From Serpentinimonas raichei (lineage in GTDB: Bacteria > Pseudomonadota > Gammaproteobacteria > Burkholderiales > Burkholderiaceae_C): a stretch of 64,000 nt of DNA. Of the stretch, positions 44,213-51,196 are shown piece by piece (position 1 is the first letter of the stretch; each line of letters opens with the position of its first letter). A program made the translations under genes and the position numbers. Under the pieces are notes generated by a model. The model worked only from the letters and a program-made list of their open reading frames with translations, did not search any database and was not told where the DNA came from. Location of the stretch: positions 285,699 through 349,698 of the forward strand of contig NZ_AP014568.1 in assembly GCF_000828895.1 (NCBI RefSeq). The letters are read 5' to 3'.

Positions 44213-44224
44213 GGCCCCATACCT
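44213..44224. repeat. Direct repeat GGCCCCATACCT, right copy
   Basis: Second copy of the 12-mer, on the other side of the Phd/PIN pair. Confidence 0.55.
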
Positions 44225-44261
44225 TTAACCACTCCCTACACGAAGGCAGGGACTGGGCTTA

Positions 44262-44292
44262 GGGGAAAAACGTGGTCTGACCCCGATTTCCC
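44262..44292 (+). repeat. Boundary element copy b
   Basis: The best copy: core GTGGTCTGACCCCGATTTCC preceded by GGGGAAAAAC. Outer arms GGGAAA/TTTCCC, inner arms GGT/ACC. It lies between the PIN toxin and the Rpn-like gene. Confidence 0.65.
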
Positions 44293-44348
44293 TGTGAGCA
44301 GCTGCAACTGCGCTTTGAAGAGCTGCGCGGAAATGACGCCTTGAGCCC

Positions 44349-45467
44349 TCAGTGCAAATCGCCCTGACCCGATTCACCAAACAACTCAGACAAGGAGGCC
44401 GCCGTCAGGATGCGGGTCATCCAGTCCATGAGTTCGGCTTCGCTGGCCTCTGATAGGCGCGCATCCACCCACTGCGGCACGGAACCAAAACGCAGGCGCA
44501 GCTGCAAGGCCAGCGCTTTGGCGTAACCTTGGTGCATACCCTGCTGCATACCCTGCTGCACACCCTGTTGCAATCCTTGCTGCATACCCTGCTGCAACCC
44601 TTGCTGCATACCCTGCTGCAACCCTTGCTGCATACCTTGCTGCAACCCTTGTTGCAACCCCTGCTGCAAGCCCTGGTTCACCCCCTTCATGGTGGCTTCG
44701 TCGAACCAGCGTTCAATGGTTTGTTCCAACATGGCACTGCCTTCCAGTAGGTCGTTGATGGTGTCGATTTCGTCTATGTTAGCGCGTGGTGCCTTGCGGC
44801 GCAAGAGCATGCGCACCCACACACTGATCGTGCGCCTCAAGGGCTGCATGGCCTCGCCTTGCAGAAACTGGCCCAATGCGCCCAGCACCTGCGCTATGTC
44901 GGCCGGTGTGCGGCTGCGTTCGAGCCGAAACAGCGCCTCGGCCAGGTTGCGCATTTCCGGCAAGGGGTGGAGCTTGAGCCGCGCTTCGTCTATCAAGTGG
45001 TAGAGCAGCCGTGGCCGGTAGGGTTCCAGACCGGGCAGACTGGGGCCGTAGCAGTCGGCCACGTCGGTGGCGGATTTCCAGGCTGCTGCACCGTTGTACA
45101 GCACCATGGGCACCACCGTGGGCAAGTGCCGGTCTTGGAGCTCGCCTTCATTGACCAGGTGTTGCGACAGCAGCCCCACATAGACCATCATGCGCAAGGC
45201 CATCCAGGGGTCGGGCTCGCTTTGGAACTCCAGCAGCAAATACACCCACACCCACTGCTGGCCCACCCGCAGCCGCCAGACCATGTCGTCGTGGCGCTGG
45301 CGTTCGGTGTCGCTCACGTAGCTGGCGTTGACGCGCTCCAAGGTGTTGAAGTCGGCCTGCTCCAACCAAGCGCCGCCCAGGTAGCCGGTTAGCAGGTCGC
45401 GCACCATCTCCGGGTGGGAGAACAGCAGTTTGTAGCCGGTGTCGTGGGCGTTGTTGGGGGTGGCCAT
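44349..45467 (-). CDS. Rpn/YhgA-like nuclease (Transposase_31 family)
   Basis: 372 aa. MATPNNAHDTGYKLLFSHPEMVRDLL is the family N-terminus. The PD-(D/E)XK-type nuclease site is suggested by DDMVWRL and YLLLEFQSEPD. By family it cuts DNA and can promote RecA-independent recombination. Residues about 270-315 are a tandem GLQQ/GMQQ repeat, coded by a 12-bp unit array. The C-terminus (QLRLRFGSVPQWVDARLSEASEAELMDWMTRILTAASL) resembles DUF4351. The open frame extends upstream of 45467 into the higA gene but has no family similarity there. Confidence 0.85.
   Translation of the reverse strand: MATPNNAHDTGYKLLFSHPEMVRDLLTGYLGGAWLEQADFNTLERVNASYVSDTERQRHDDMVWRLRVGQQWVWVYLLLEFQSEPDPWMALRMMVYVGLLSQHLVNEGELQDRHLPTVVPMVLYNGAAAWKSATDVADCYGPSLPGLEPYRPRLLYHLIDEARLKLHPLPEMRNLAEALFRLERSRTPADIAQVLGALGQFLQGEAMQPLRRTISVWVRMLLRRKAPRANIDEIDTINDLLEGSAMLEQTIERWFDEATMKGVNQGLQQGLQQGLQQGMQQGLQQGMQQGLQQGMQQGLQQGVQQGMQQGMHQGYAKALALQLRLRFGSVPQWVDARLSEASEAELMDWMTRILTAASLSELFGESGQGDLH
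44530..44678 (-). repeat. 12-bp tandem repeat array inside the Rpn-like gene
   Basis: About 12 units of a CCCTGCTGCATA-type 12-mer, coding GMQQ/GLQQ on the minus strand. Units differ by a few bases. The length is a multiple of three, so copy-number change would keep the frame. Confidence 0.85.
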
Positions 45468-45505
45468 GGTGCTGTTGATGATACTGGCGATTCTGAACCG
45501 GATCT

Positions 45506-45536
45506 GAGGAAACCCGTGGCCTGCCCCCGATTTCCC
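45506..45536 (+). repeat. Boundary element copy c
   Basis: The core GTGGCCTGCCCCCGATTTCC is preceded by GAGGAAACCC. It lies between the Rpn-like gene and higA. Confidence 0.55.
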
Positions 45537-45549
45537 ACCCCGCATCCCT

Positions 45550-45849
45550 CTAGGCGGCCAGCCGCGAGCAGCGCGGAATGCGGGCCAGTTCTTCTTGCAT
45601 GGCCTCGCGCGCCAACGCCGTGTCGTAGCTGGCCTGACCGCGCAGCCACCAACCGTCGCTGAGGCCAAAGTAGCGGCAAAGCCGAAGGTCGGTATCGGCC
45701 GTAACGGCGCGCTTGCCGGCAACGATGTCCCCGATGCGCTGCGGCGGGACGCCGATGTCTTTGGCAAGGCGGTACTTCGTGAGGCCAAGAGGCTTGAGGA
45801 ATTCTTCTTCAAGCATCTCGCCGGGCGAGACGGGGGCGACGGTGCGCAT
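45550..45849 (-). CDS. higA: HigA-type antitoxin
   Basis: 99 aa XRE-type helix-turn-helix: PVSPGEMLEEEFLKPLGLTKYRLAKDIGVPPQRIGDIVAGKRAVTADTDLRLCRYFGLSDGWWLRGQ. This is the HigA/VapI pattern. It lies 13 bp after higB; toxin-first order is typical of HigBA. ATG 45849 is the family start; the open frame continues upstream in another gene. Confidence 0.9.
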   Translation of the reverse strand: MRTVAPVSPGEMLEEEFLKPLGLTKYRLAKDIGVPPQRIGDIVAGKRAVTADTDLRLCRYFGLSDGWWLRGQASYDTALAREAMQEELARIPRCSRLAA

Positions 45850-45862
45850 GGCAGACTTCCTT

Positions 45863-46144
45863 TTAGTGATAGTCAACGATCTCGACGCCAGTGGCACCGT
45901 CGTTGCTCCAGACAAAGCACAGACGCCACTGGGCGTAGATGCGGATGCTGTGCTGGCCCTTGCGGTCATCTTTCAGGGCTTCGAGGCCGTTGCCGGGCGG
46001 AACCTTCAGGTCATCAAGCGCCGCAGACCAGTCGAGTTGCGCCAGTTTGCGCAGGGCGGGGCGCTCGATGTTTACCCAGCGCCGGATCCGCTGGCCTTCG
46101 AACAGGGCTTGGGTATCCTTGCACTTGAAACTTTTGATCGCCAC
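45863..46144 (-). CDS. higB: HigB-type toxin
   Basis: 93 aa RelE-superfamily ribosome-dependent mRNase: AIKSFKCKDTQALFEGQRIRRWVNI, then LDDLKVPPGNGLEALKDDRKGQHSIRIYAQWRLCFVWSNDGATGVEIVDYH. The start is GTG 46144. No ribosome site is seen, and a near-consensus promoter places the transcript start almost on the GTG, so the mRNA may be leaderless. Confidence 0.9.
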   Translation of the reverse strand: MAIKSFKCKDTQALFEGQRIRRWVNIERPALRKLAQLDWSAALDDLKVPPGNGLEALKDDRKGQHSIRIYAQWRLCFVWSNDGATGVEIVDYH

Positions 46145-46150
46145 GGCCAG

Positions 46151-46179
46151 ATATTAACGTGATGCGTTCATACTGTCAA
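46151..46179 (-). promoter_or_regulatory. Near-consensus sigma-70 promoter of higBA
   Basis: The -35 TTGACA (46179-46174) and -10 TAATAT (46156-46151) are separated by 17 nt on the minus strand. The predicted start falls at about 46144, on the first base of the higB GTG. Confidence 0.7.
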
Positions 46180-46377
46180 CTCTCTATCTTCTGTCCTGAC
46201 CATGCCCCCCTCCACCCCCACTGTGGCGCTGGCGCAACAGGTGCAGCGATAAATCCGGCCCAAACCGCGACGCCGGCCCCGCTTTCTGGTTCAATACGCC
46301 CTAGCTTCAGCAAACACAGAAGCTTCGGCACGGCGGCCCAAAGCCCCGGCCATTCATCAACCTTGGAGAACTTTTCA

Positions 46378-47457
46378 ATGAAAAAGACCCTGATTGCTCT
46401 GGCCGCACTCGCCGCCACCGGTGCTACTCTTGCTCAATCCAGCGTGACCATTTATGGCCGTATGGATCTGGGCACTTCCTCGACTGACACCACCCAAGTG
46501 GGTTCCACGCCTGCTGGTGTCGCTGCTGCCACCGTCGGCGAATCCTTCTCTCTTGCTGGTGCCGAAGGTCAGCGCACCGGCAGCCGCTTGGGCTTCCGTG
46601 GCACCGAAGACCTCGGCGGTGGCCTGCGCGCAAACTTCGTGTACGAAATCGGCATCAACGCCGATCGTCTGACCCCCGTTGGCACATCCCCTGCCAACAA
46701 CGCCCAAACTCGCCTCGCCAACCTGAGCCTCTCCGGCGGCTTTGGTACCGTGGTTGTCGGCACCTTCATGAACGCCTTTGACGCAGTCCGTGCCTTCAGC
46801 CCGGCCACAGCCAATGCCCCAGGTGGTGACTTCACTTTGGGTCACGGCGCTGCCACCACAGAGCGCTTCGACAGCCGCACACAGAACGCCATCGCCTACG
46901 TGTCGCCCGCATTCAGCGGCTTCACCTTCCAAGTTGGTACTGTGAACGAAGAGCACGCCGACCGCAAATACGACGGCATGATCCTCGGCTTGCGTTACTC
47001 GCAAGGCCCGTTGGCCGCACAGTTCGCTTTCGGTCAATTGGATGTTGCCTACCATGCGCCATTGCTCGGCGCTGGCTCGACCTCTGCAACACCGTCGAAC
47101 GCAGAAATCACCAACTGGGCCTTGGGTGTGAGTTACACATTGGCACCTGTGGTTCTCTCGTTCATCTACGAAGATGCAGAGCAATCCTTTGGCCCAACCA
47201 CCACGCGCGAACACAACGCTTGGGAAATCGGAGCCCGCTTCCCGATGGGTGCTTTTGCTCCCTACATCACGGTTGGTCAGGGTGAAATCACTGCTGGTAC
47301 CATTTCCACCGACACCAGCGCTTGGCAAATTGGCACCACCTATAACCTGAGCACTCGCACGTTTGTCTACGCTGCATTCGGTGAACTGGAGCTGGACCGC
47401 CCTGGTTTCGCTCGCCAGACCGACGGTTATCGTATCGGCCTCGTCCACAACTTCTGA
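46378..47457 (+). CDS. Gram-negative porin (first of a tandem pair)
   Basis: Outer-membrane beta-barrel, 359 aa. A signal peptide ends near residue 20 (LAALAATGATLAQ). It shows SSVTIYGRMDLG, GSRLGFRGTEDLGGGLRANFVYEIGIN, many alternating strands, and a C-terminal Phe (LVHNF), the outer-membrane assembly signal. It resembles the Omp32-type general porins of Comamonadaceae. GGAGAA lies 7 nt before the ATG. Codon choice includes more T-ending codons than its neighbours, as in a highly expressed gene. A terminator follows. Confidence 0.93.
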   Translation: MKKTLIALAALAATGATLAQSSVTIYGRMDLGTSSTDTTQVGSTPAGVAAATVGESFSLAGAEGQRTGSRLGFRGTEDLGGGLRANFVYEIGINADRLTPVGTSPANNAQTRLANLSLSGGFGTVVVGTFMNAFDAVRAFSPATANAPGGDFTLGHGAATTERFDSRTQNAIAYVSPAFSGFTFQVGTVNEEHADRKYDGMILGLRYSQGPLAAQFAFGQLDVAYHAPLLGAGSTSATPSNAEITNWALGVSYTLAPVVLSFIYEDAEQSFGPTTTREHNAWEIGARFPMGAFAPYITVGQGEITAGTISTDTSAWQIGTTYNLSTRTFVYAAFGELELDRPGFARQTDGYRIGLVHNF

Positions 47458-47603
47458 TCCCTCTAGCCGGGCTCAACCCTTGCTCTGCAAGGGCCAAGCC
47501 TAGGCCAGCCGACCCGCCGCCCTGCCTAGCAGGGCAGCCGAACAGGCTCAAGACAGAAGCCTTAAAACCCCCAGTGCCTCACGGCCTTGGGGGTTTTTTC
47601 TTG
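47455..47603 (+). repeat. 3' region copy 1 (shared with second porin)
   Basis: The 150 bp from the porin stop through the terminator is closely similar to 48857-49003. Shared pieces are CTAGCCGGGC, GGGCCAAGCCTAG, CAGGGCAGCCG and AGACAGAAGC, then the hairpin. Confidence 0.7.
47564..47599 (+). terminator. Rho-independent terminator after porin 1
   Basis: A CCCCCA...TTGGGGG stem with flanking AAAA and a TTTTTT run; loop region GTGCCTCACGGC. Confidence 0.92.
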
Positions 47604-47839
47604 GATTGCCTGAAGTGGATCGCTGTGGTCACTGCACTGGAATGTTGCATTTTTGCCGCTTGGATCGAACGGCCTTTCATGCGCTGTCACAAAAGTTACA
47701 AACTAGGCGGTGGCTGCGGGTATCCCACCTTGTCCAGCATGGGCGCACGTGTTGCAATAGCAGCGGCTGTGCTGCTCTGGTCATCGCGCAGCCGACCGTT
47801 TGCACACCGTTGCTTGCGTTCCCAAACCCTAAGGAGACA
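47604..47839. other. Region before porin 2, no gene seen
   Basis: 236 bp between the terminator and the second porin. No ORF with coding character, no RNA gene seen. It probably holds the porin promoter; no clear -35/-10 pair is evident. Confidence 0.5.
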
Positions 47840-48859
47840 ATGCCTGTGAAAAAAACCCTCATCGCCTTGGCGGCCCTCGCCGCCTCCGGGGCCGCTTTGG
47901 CCCAAGCCAGTGTCACCGTCTATGGTCGCATGGACCTTGGCATGTCGTCGGTGGACACCACACTCGGCACCGCCCCAGCCACCGACGCCTTTTCCCTCGC
48001 CGGTGAGCAAGACCGGTGGACCGGCAGCCGCCTAGGGTTTCGCGGCACCGAAGACCTTGGTGGCGGACTGCGCGCCAATTTCACTTACGAAATCGGCATC
48101 AATGCCGACCGCAGCACGCCGGCTGGCGTTTCTCCAGCGGACAACGCCCGCACACGCTTGGCCAACCTGAGCCTTGCTGGTGGCTTTGGCACCTTTGTTG
48201 TGGGCACCTTCATGAATGCCTTCGACACCGCGCGCGCCTTGAGCCCGGCCAACAACACCATTCCCGGTGGGCAATTCACCCAGTGGCAAGCCACCGCTGG
48301 CAGCGAGCGCTTCGACGGCCGCAGCCAAAACTCTTTCGCCTACGTGGCCCCGGCCATCAACGGCTTTACCTTCTCCATGGGCGGAGGCAGCGAAGAAGCT
48401 GGCGCTGCCCTCAAATTCACCGGCTATACGCTCAACCTCAATTTCAACCGTGGCCCCTTGGTGGCGCAGTTTGCCTTTGGCGACCTCGACATGGATCTGC
48501 CCGTGGTGGCCGATATGCAAAACTGGGCCTTGGGTGTGCGCTACAACTTTGGCCCGGTGGTGGCTTCCTTCATCTACGAAGACAGCCAGCGCGATGTGGC
48601 CGGCGTGCGCACCTTCAGCGCCAACAGTTGGGAAATCGGGGCCCGCTTTCCCATGGGAGCCTTGGCCCCCTACATCACCTTTGGCCAAGGCGAGCGCAAT
48701 ACCGATGACATCGACGGCTGGCAGATCGGCACCACCTACAACCTGAGCCCGCGCACTTGGGTCTATGCCGCCATCGGCGAGGCGCAGCGCGAAACCGCCG
48801 CAGGCATCAACGTGCGCAAGGAAAGCGGCTACGCCATTGGCTTGGTCCACACCTTCTGA
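47840..48859 (+). CDS. Gram-negative porin (second of the tandem pair)
   Basis: 339 aa porin. The signal peptide KKTLIALAALAASGAALAQ, GSRLGFRGTEDLGGGLRANFTYEIGIN, GGFGTFVVGTFMNAFDTAR and the terminal Phe (LVHTF) match porin 1 closely, with about 20 residues fewer and shorter loops. AAGGAG is only 3 nt before ATG 47840 and 9 nt before GTG 47846, so GTG may be the true start. It is a local duplication of porin 1 that has diverged in codon use (more GC at third positions) and loop sequence. Confidence 0.93.
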   Translation: MPVKKTLIALAALAASGAALAQASVTVYGRMDLGMSSVDTTLGTAPATDAFSLAGEQDRWTGSRLGFRGTEDLGGGLRANFTYEIGINADRSTPAGVSPADNARTRLANLSLAGGFGTFVVGTFMNAFDTARALSPANNTIPGGQFTQWQATAGSERFDGRSQNSFAYVAPAINGFTFSMGGGSEEAGAALKFTGYTLNLNFNRGPLVAQFAFGDLDMDLPVVADMQNWALGVRYNFGPVVASFIYEDSQRDVAGVRTFSANSWEIGARFPMGALAPYITFGQGERNTDDIDGWQIGTTYNLSPRTWVYAAIGEAQRETAAGINVRKESGYAIGLVHTF

Positions 48860-49003
48860 TCCCACTAGCCGGGCCCAACCCCTGCACCGCAGGGGCCAAG
48901 CCTAGCAAAACCTCCCGGCCTCCCTGTTCATCAGGGCAGCCGGGCAGGCCTAAGACAGAAGCTTAAAACCCCCAGCGCCTCACGGCCTTGGGGGTTTTTT
49001 CTT
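48857..49003 (+). repeat. 3' region copy 2 (shared with first porin)
   Basis: Second copy of the porin downstream region, including the hairpin and the trailing TTTTTTCTTGG. Confidence 0.7.
48965..49000 (+). terminator. Rho-independent terminator after porin 2
   Basis: Same stem as the first terminator, with one base change in the loop (GCGCCTCACGGC) and a TTTTTT run. Confidence 0.92.
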
Positions 49004-49044
49004 GGGCGGGAAACCTGCATGGCCGCTACCATTGCCTAGACTCG

Positions 49045-49146
49045 TTGGAAGTGCCGCAGCTGCGAAATAAGCGCGATCAGACCCTCGCCCAGCGTGGCTT
49101 GGATTTTGCCCTAGCCCTTGAGGTGTTCGACGGGGTGCATACGTGA
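49045..49146 (+). pseudogene. BrnT toxin relic (N-terminal fragment)
   Basis: The frame ending in TGA at 49144 reads ...LRNKRDQTLAQRGLDFALALEVFDGVHT and stops. This matches the N-terminal third of BrnT (pattern AKRDxNLxKHGLDFxxAxEVF). The remaining two-thirds, including catalytic residues of the RelE-like fold, are missing. The relic overlaps the BrnA start, as an intact BrnT gene would. The upstream start is uncertain (TTG 49045 or GTG 49051). Confidence 0.72.
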
Positions 49147-49445
49147 AACCGCAAGATTCACCCCAGCCTTGGGTTGACCCGGATGACGCACCGGAGCTGA
49201 CGGATGATTTTTTCGAGCAAGGCGAGTGGAAAATTGGTACACGGCCGGTTGCACCTGAAGCGGGCGCGGCTGCTCTGCGTGAGGCGCTGTCCCGTGGCGG
49301 CCCCAAGGCGCAAAGCACCAAGCTGGCGCTGACGGTGCGCTACGACGCAGAAGTCATCGAGGCCTTCAAGGGCACCGGCCAGGGTTGGCAGACTCGGATG
49401 AATGACGCCTTGAAAGATTGGCTGAAAACACATTCGCCTGCATAG
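49143..49445 (+). CDS. BrnA-type antitoxin, without intact toxin
   Basis: 100 aa. DPDDAPELTDDFFEQGEWKIGTRPV, then KLALTVRYDAEVIEAFKGTGQGWQTRMNDALKDWLK, which is the BrnA ribbon-helix-helix C-terminal domain. The GTG start overlaps the toxin relic stop. With only a BrnT fragment upstream it is a solitary antitoxin; it may still protect against a BrnT elsewhere. Confidence 0.87.
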   Translation: MKPQDSPQPWVDPDDAPELTDDFFEQGEWKIGTRPVAPEAGAAALREALSRGGPKAQSTKLALTVRYDAEVIEAFKGTGQGWQTRMNDALKDWLKTHSPA

Positions 49446-49475
49446 GGAAAACGGTTGCTAGGCCACAGTTTTCCC
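49445..49475 (-). repeat. Boundary element copy d
   Basis: Perfect 8-bp arms GGGAAAAC and GTTTTCCC with a 15-nt centre containing GGCCACA (TGTGGCC on the minus strand). It begins at the end of brnA. Confidence 0.5.
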
Positions 49476-49476
49476 G

Positions 49477-49578
49477 TCCTTCAACAAGCTCAGGATGATC
49501 GGGGGCTTGCCGAGTCCGCCGTTCGCCCTGAGCCTGTCGAAGGGCTTGCCGTGGCTTCGACAAGCTCAGCCCGAACGG
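49477..49578. repeat. REP-like repeat cluster
   Basis: Two oppositely oriented REP-type units: CCGTTCGCCCTGAGCCTGTC (from 49519) and CTTCGACAAGCTCAGCCCGA (from 49555). A degraded third lies at 49477-49497 (CTTCAACAAGCTCAGGATGA). Together they form a BIME-like pair. This REP type is widespread in proteobacteria. Confidence 0.8.
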
Positions 49579-49626
49579 TACAAAGAAGGGTGCGTGAGCC
49601 GGACTTGGCCTTCCCCTGTTTTTTGC

Positions 49627-49905
49627 TCACGCCAGTTCGATGCGCAGATTCTTGCCCAGCGCTTTGGCGGCACTGGTGAGGGTGGTCAGCGTCAGGCTGG
49701 TGTCGGTTTCGTCTAGAAGTCGGTTCAGCGCCGCACGGCTGGTGTGCATTTTCGCGGCCAGCGCGGTTTTGCTCAAGTGCTGTGCTTTCATTTCATGGGC
49801 AATCTGCCAAGCAACGACGCGCTTGATCGCCACGGCGGTGGTTTCATCGAGCACCGCTTCGTCGGCTAGGAAGTCATCAAAATTGCTGCCGATGTGTGGG
49901 TTCAT
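49627..49905 (-). CDS. XRE/HTH antitoxin
   Basis: 92 aa. A helix-turn-helix is visible in HLSKTALAAKMHTSRAALNRLLDETDTSLTLTTLTSAAKALGKNLRIEL. The start at 49905 overlaps the toxin stop. The toxin-first order matches HigBA-type pairs with DUF891 toxins. The open frame upstream belongs to another frame of the toxin gene. Confidence 0.86.
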   Translation of the reverse strand: MNPHIGSNFDDFLADEAVLDETTAVAIKRVVAWQIAHEMKAQHLSKTALAAKMHTSRAALNRLLDETDTSLTLTTLTSAAKALGKNLRIELA

Positions 49906-50249
49906 GAGGCTAACCTGAGTTGTTGCAGACGACGCTTGGCAAGGTCGAGTTCTTCGACAGGCGTGTCTTGTGACTTCTTGATGAAGCCGTGCAGCAAGAC
50001 CATCGTGTGAGCGACGAGGGTAAATAAAATCCGAGCAATCCGATCCTTGAGGTGAACACGAATCTCCCAGAGGTCTTTGGCTAATTTGCGGACCAAGGGC
50101 ATCCCCAGCGGCCAGCCGAGCTGCACCGTCTTGATGTCTTCCCCAATGGCGCGGCGCTCGCTGGCAGGCAAGGACTTGAGCCATTCGCGCACAGGTTCGC
50201 TGCCACTGTTGGAGGCGTAGAAGCGAACATCCAAGATGGGTGTACTCAT
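49902..50249 (-). CDS. DUF891 (Gp49-like, HigB-type) toxin
   Basis: 115 aa. ILDVRFYASNSGSEPVREWLKSLPASERRAIGEDIKTVQLGWPLGMPLVRKLAKDLWEIRVHLKDRIARILFTLVAHTMVLLHGFIKKSQDTP is the phage-derived Gp49/HigB pattern. The start at 50249 gives MSTPILDVRF. A perfect palindrome lies 10 nt upstream. Confidence 0.88.
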   Translation of the reverse strand: MSTPILDVRFYASNSGSEPVREWLKSLPASERRAIGEDIKTVQLGWPLGMPLVRKLAKDLWEIRVHLKDRIARILFTLVAHTMVLLHGFIKKSQDTPVEELDLAKRRLQQLRLAS

Positions 50250-50259
50250 GCCCGCAAGT

Positions 50260-50275
50260 GTACCAACTTTGGTAC
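50260..50275. promoter_or_regulatory. Palindrome upstream of the DUF891/XRE pair
   Basis: GTACCAA-CT-TTGGTAC, perfect arms of 7 bp, ending 11 nt before the toxin start. It is a likely operator for autoregulation by the XRE antitoxin. Confidence 0.55.
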
Positions 50276-50278
50276 CAA

Positions 50279-50309
50279 GGAAATTGGGGGCAGACCACAT
50301 TTTTCCCCC
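50279..50309 (-). repeat. Boundary element copy e
   Basis: Reads on the minus strand GTGGTCTGCCCCCAATTTCC, preceded by GGGGGAAAAAT. It lies upstream of the DUF891/XRE pair. Confidence 0.62.
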
Positions 50310-50426
50310 GTTGCCCAGCCTAGTCCCCCCGCCAAGCCACCCTGCCTAGCAGTAGGGTGCACTGTGCGATGGACATCGGAGCGCAGTTCACAGAAAAAAA
50401 ACTTGCCTCCGGCGACAAAACCCACT

Positions 50427-50459
50427 GGGAAATAAGGGTCCGGCGGACCACGGTTTCCC
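50427..50459 (-). repeat. Boundary element copy f
   Basis: Outer arms GGGAAA/TTTCCC and a perfect inner palindrome, GGTCC-GGC-GGACC. It is a more divergent copy, just upstream of mazEF. Confidence 0.5.
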
Positions 50460-50514
50460 TCCGCTGATTCAGCTACATTTGCCGTGTATCTACTTTGTTT
50501 CTACGGAGTCCGTC

Positions 50515-50757
50515 ATGGCACTGCAGCTAATCAAAAAATGGGGCAACAGCCCGGCCATACGCTTGCCCGCAGCGGTGATGCAGGCCGCACACCTGAGGCT
50601 TGAGCAAGCAGTGGACATTCGCGTCGAGAACGGTCGCGTCGTCATTGATGCCGCAGCGCCGTCCTACAAGCTGGACGATCTGCTGGCAGGGATCACGGCC
50701 CAAAATCGGCACGGTGAGCAGGACTTCGGGATGCCGCAGGGCCGGGAGTTGCTCTGA
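50515..50757 (+). CDS. mazE: MazE-type (AbrB-fold) antitoxin
   Basis: 80 aa. LQLIKKWGNSPAIRLPAAVMQAAHLRLEQAVDIRVENGRVVI is the swapped-hairpin AbrB/MazE DNA-binding domain. The acidic C-terminal segment would bind MazF. CGGAGTCC precedes the ATG. The stop overlaps the toxin ATG. Confidence 0.92.
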   Translation: MALQLIKKWGNSPAIRLPAAVMQAAHLRLEQAVDIRVENGRVVIDAAAPSYKLDDLLAGITAQNRHGEQDFGMPQGRELL

Positions 50758-51095
50758 TGGCGACGTACGTGCCGGATGAGGGCGACATCGTCTGGTTGAG
50801 TTTTACGCCGCAAAGCGGACACGAGCAAGCCGGTAGGCGACCGGCTGTGGTTCTGAGCGCCAAGGCCTACAACCAGCGCTCGGGCTTGCTGGTCTGCGTC
50901 CCGATCACCAACCAGATCAAGGGCTATCCCTTTGAAGTGGCGCTCGGTGGCGACGGTGCCACCGGGGCCGCCCTGGCTGATCAGGTCAAGAGCCTGGACT
51001 GGGAATCCCGCCAAGCCGAACGCAAGGGGCGGGCCACACCCCCAGAGCTCGCCGAGATCAAGGCCAAGATCAAGGCCTTGCTCAAGCTTACCTGA
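50757..51095 (+). CDS. mazF: MazF-type endoribonuclease toxin
   Basis: 112 aa: YVPDEGDIVWLSFTPQSGHEQAGRRPAVVLSAKAYNQRSGLLVCVPITNQIKGYPFEV, with DQVKSLDW and a C-terminal ELAEIKAKIKALL. The pattern (GDIVWL...GHEQAGRRPAVVLS, catalytic Arg and Thr/Ser) is intact, so the toxin should be active against mRNA. Confidence 0.93.
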   Translation: MATYVPDEGDIVWLSFTPQSGHEQAGRRPAVVLSAKAYNQRSGLLVCVPITNQIKGYPFEVALGGDGATGAALADQVKSLDWESRQAERKGRATPPELAEIKAKIKALLKLT

Positions 51096-51196
51096 AGGAG
51101 CGCAACATCGGCCATTGGGGGTGGCACGCAGCTGCTGTGCTGCCTACGGATTGTGCGGCCACGGTGACAACGACCCGGATATGCGCCGCATAGTGG

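Noticed and set aside
44530-44680. Regular repeats that could suggest a CRISPR array
   Set aside because: Units are 12 bp, contiguous and in frame, with no spacers. No cas gene is in the window.
47574-47849. Short frames between the two porins
   Set aside because: They start inside the terminator or lack coding character and a ribosome site.
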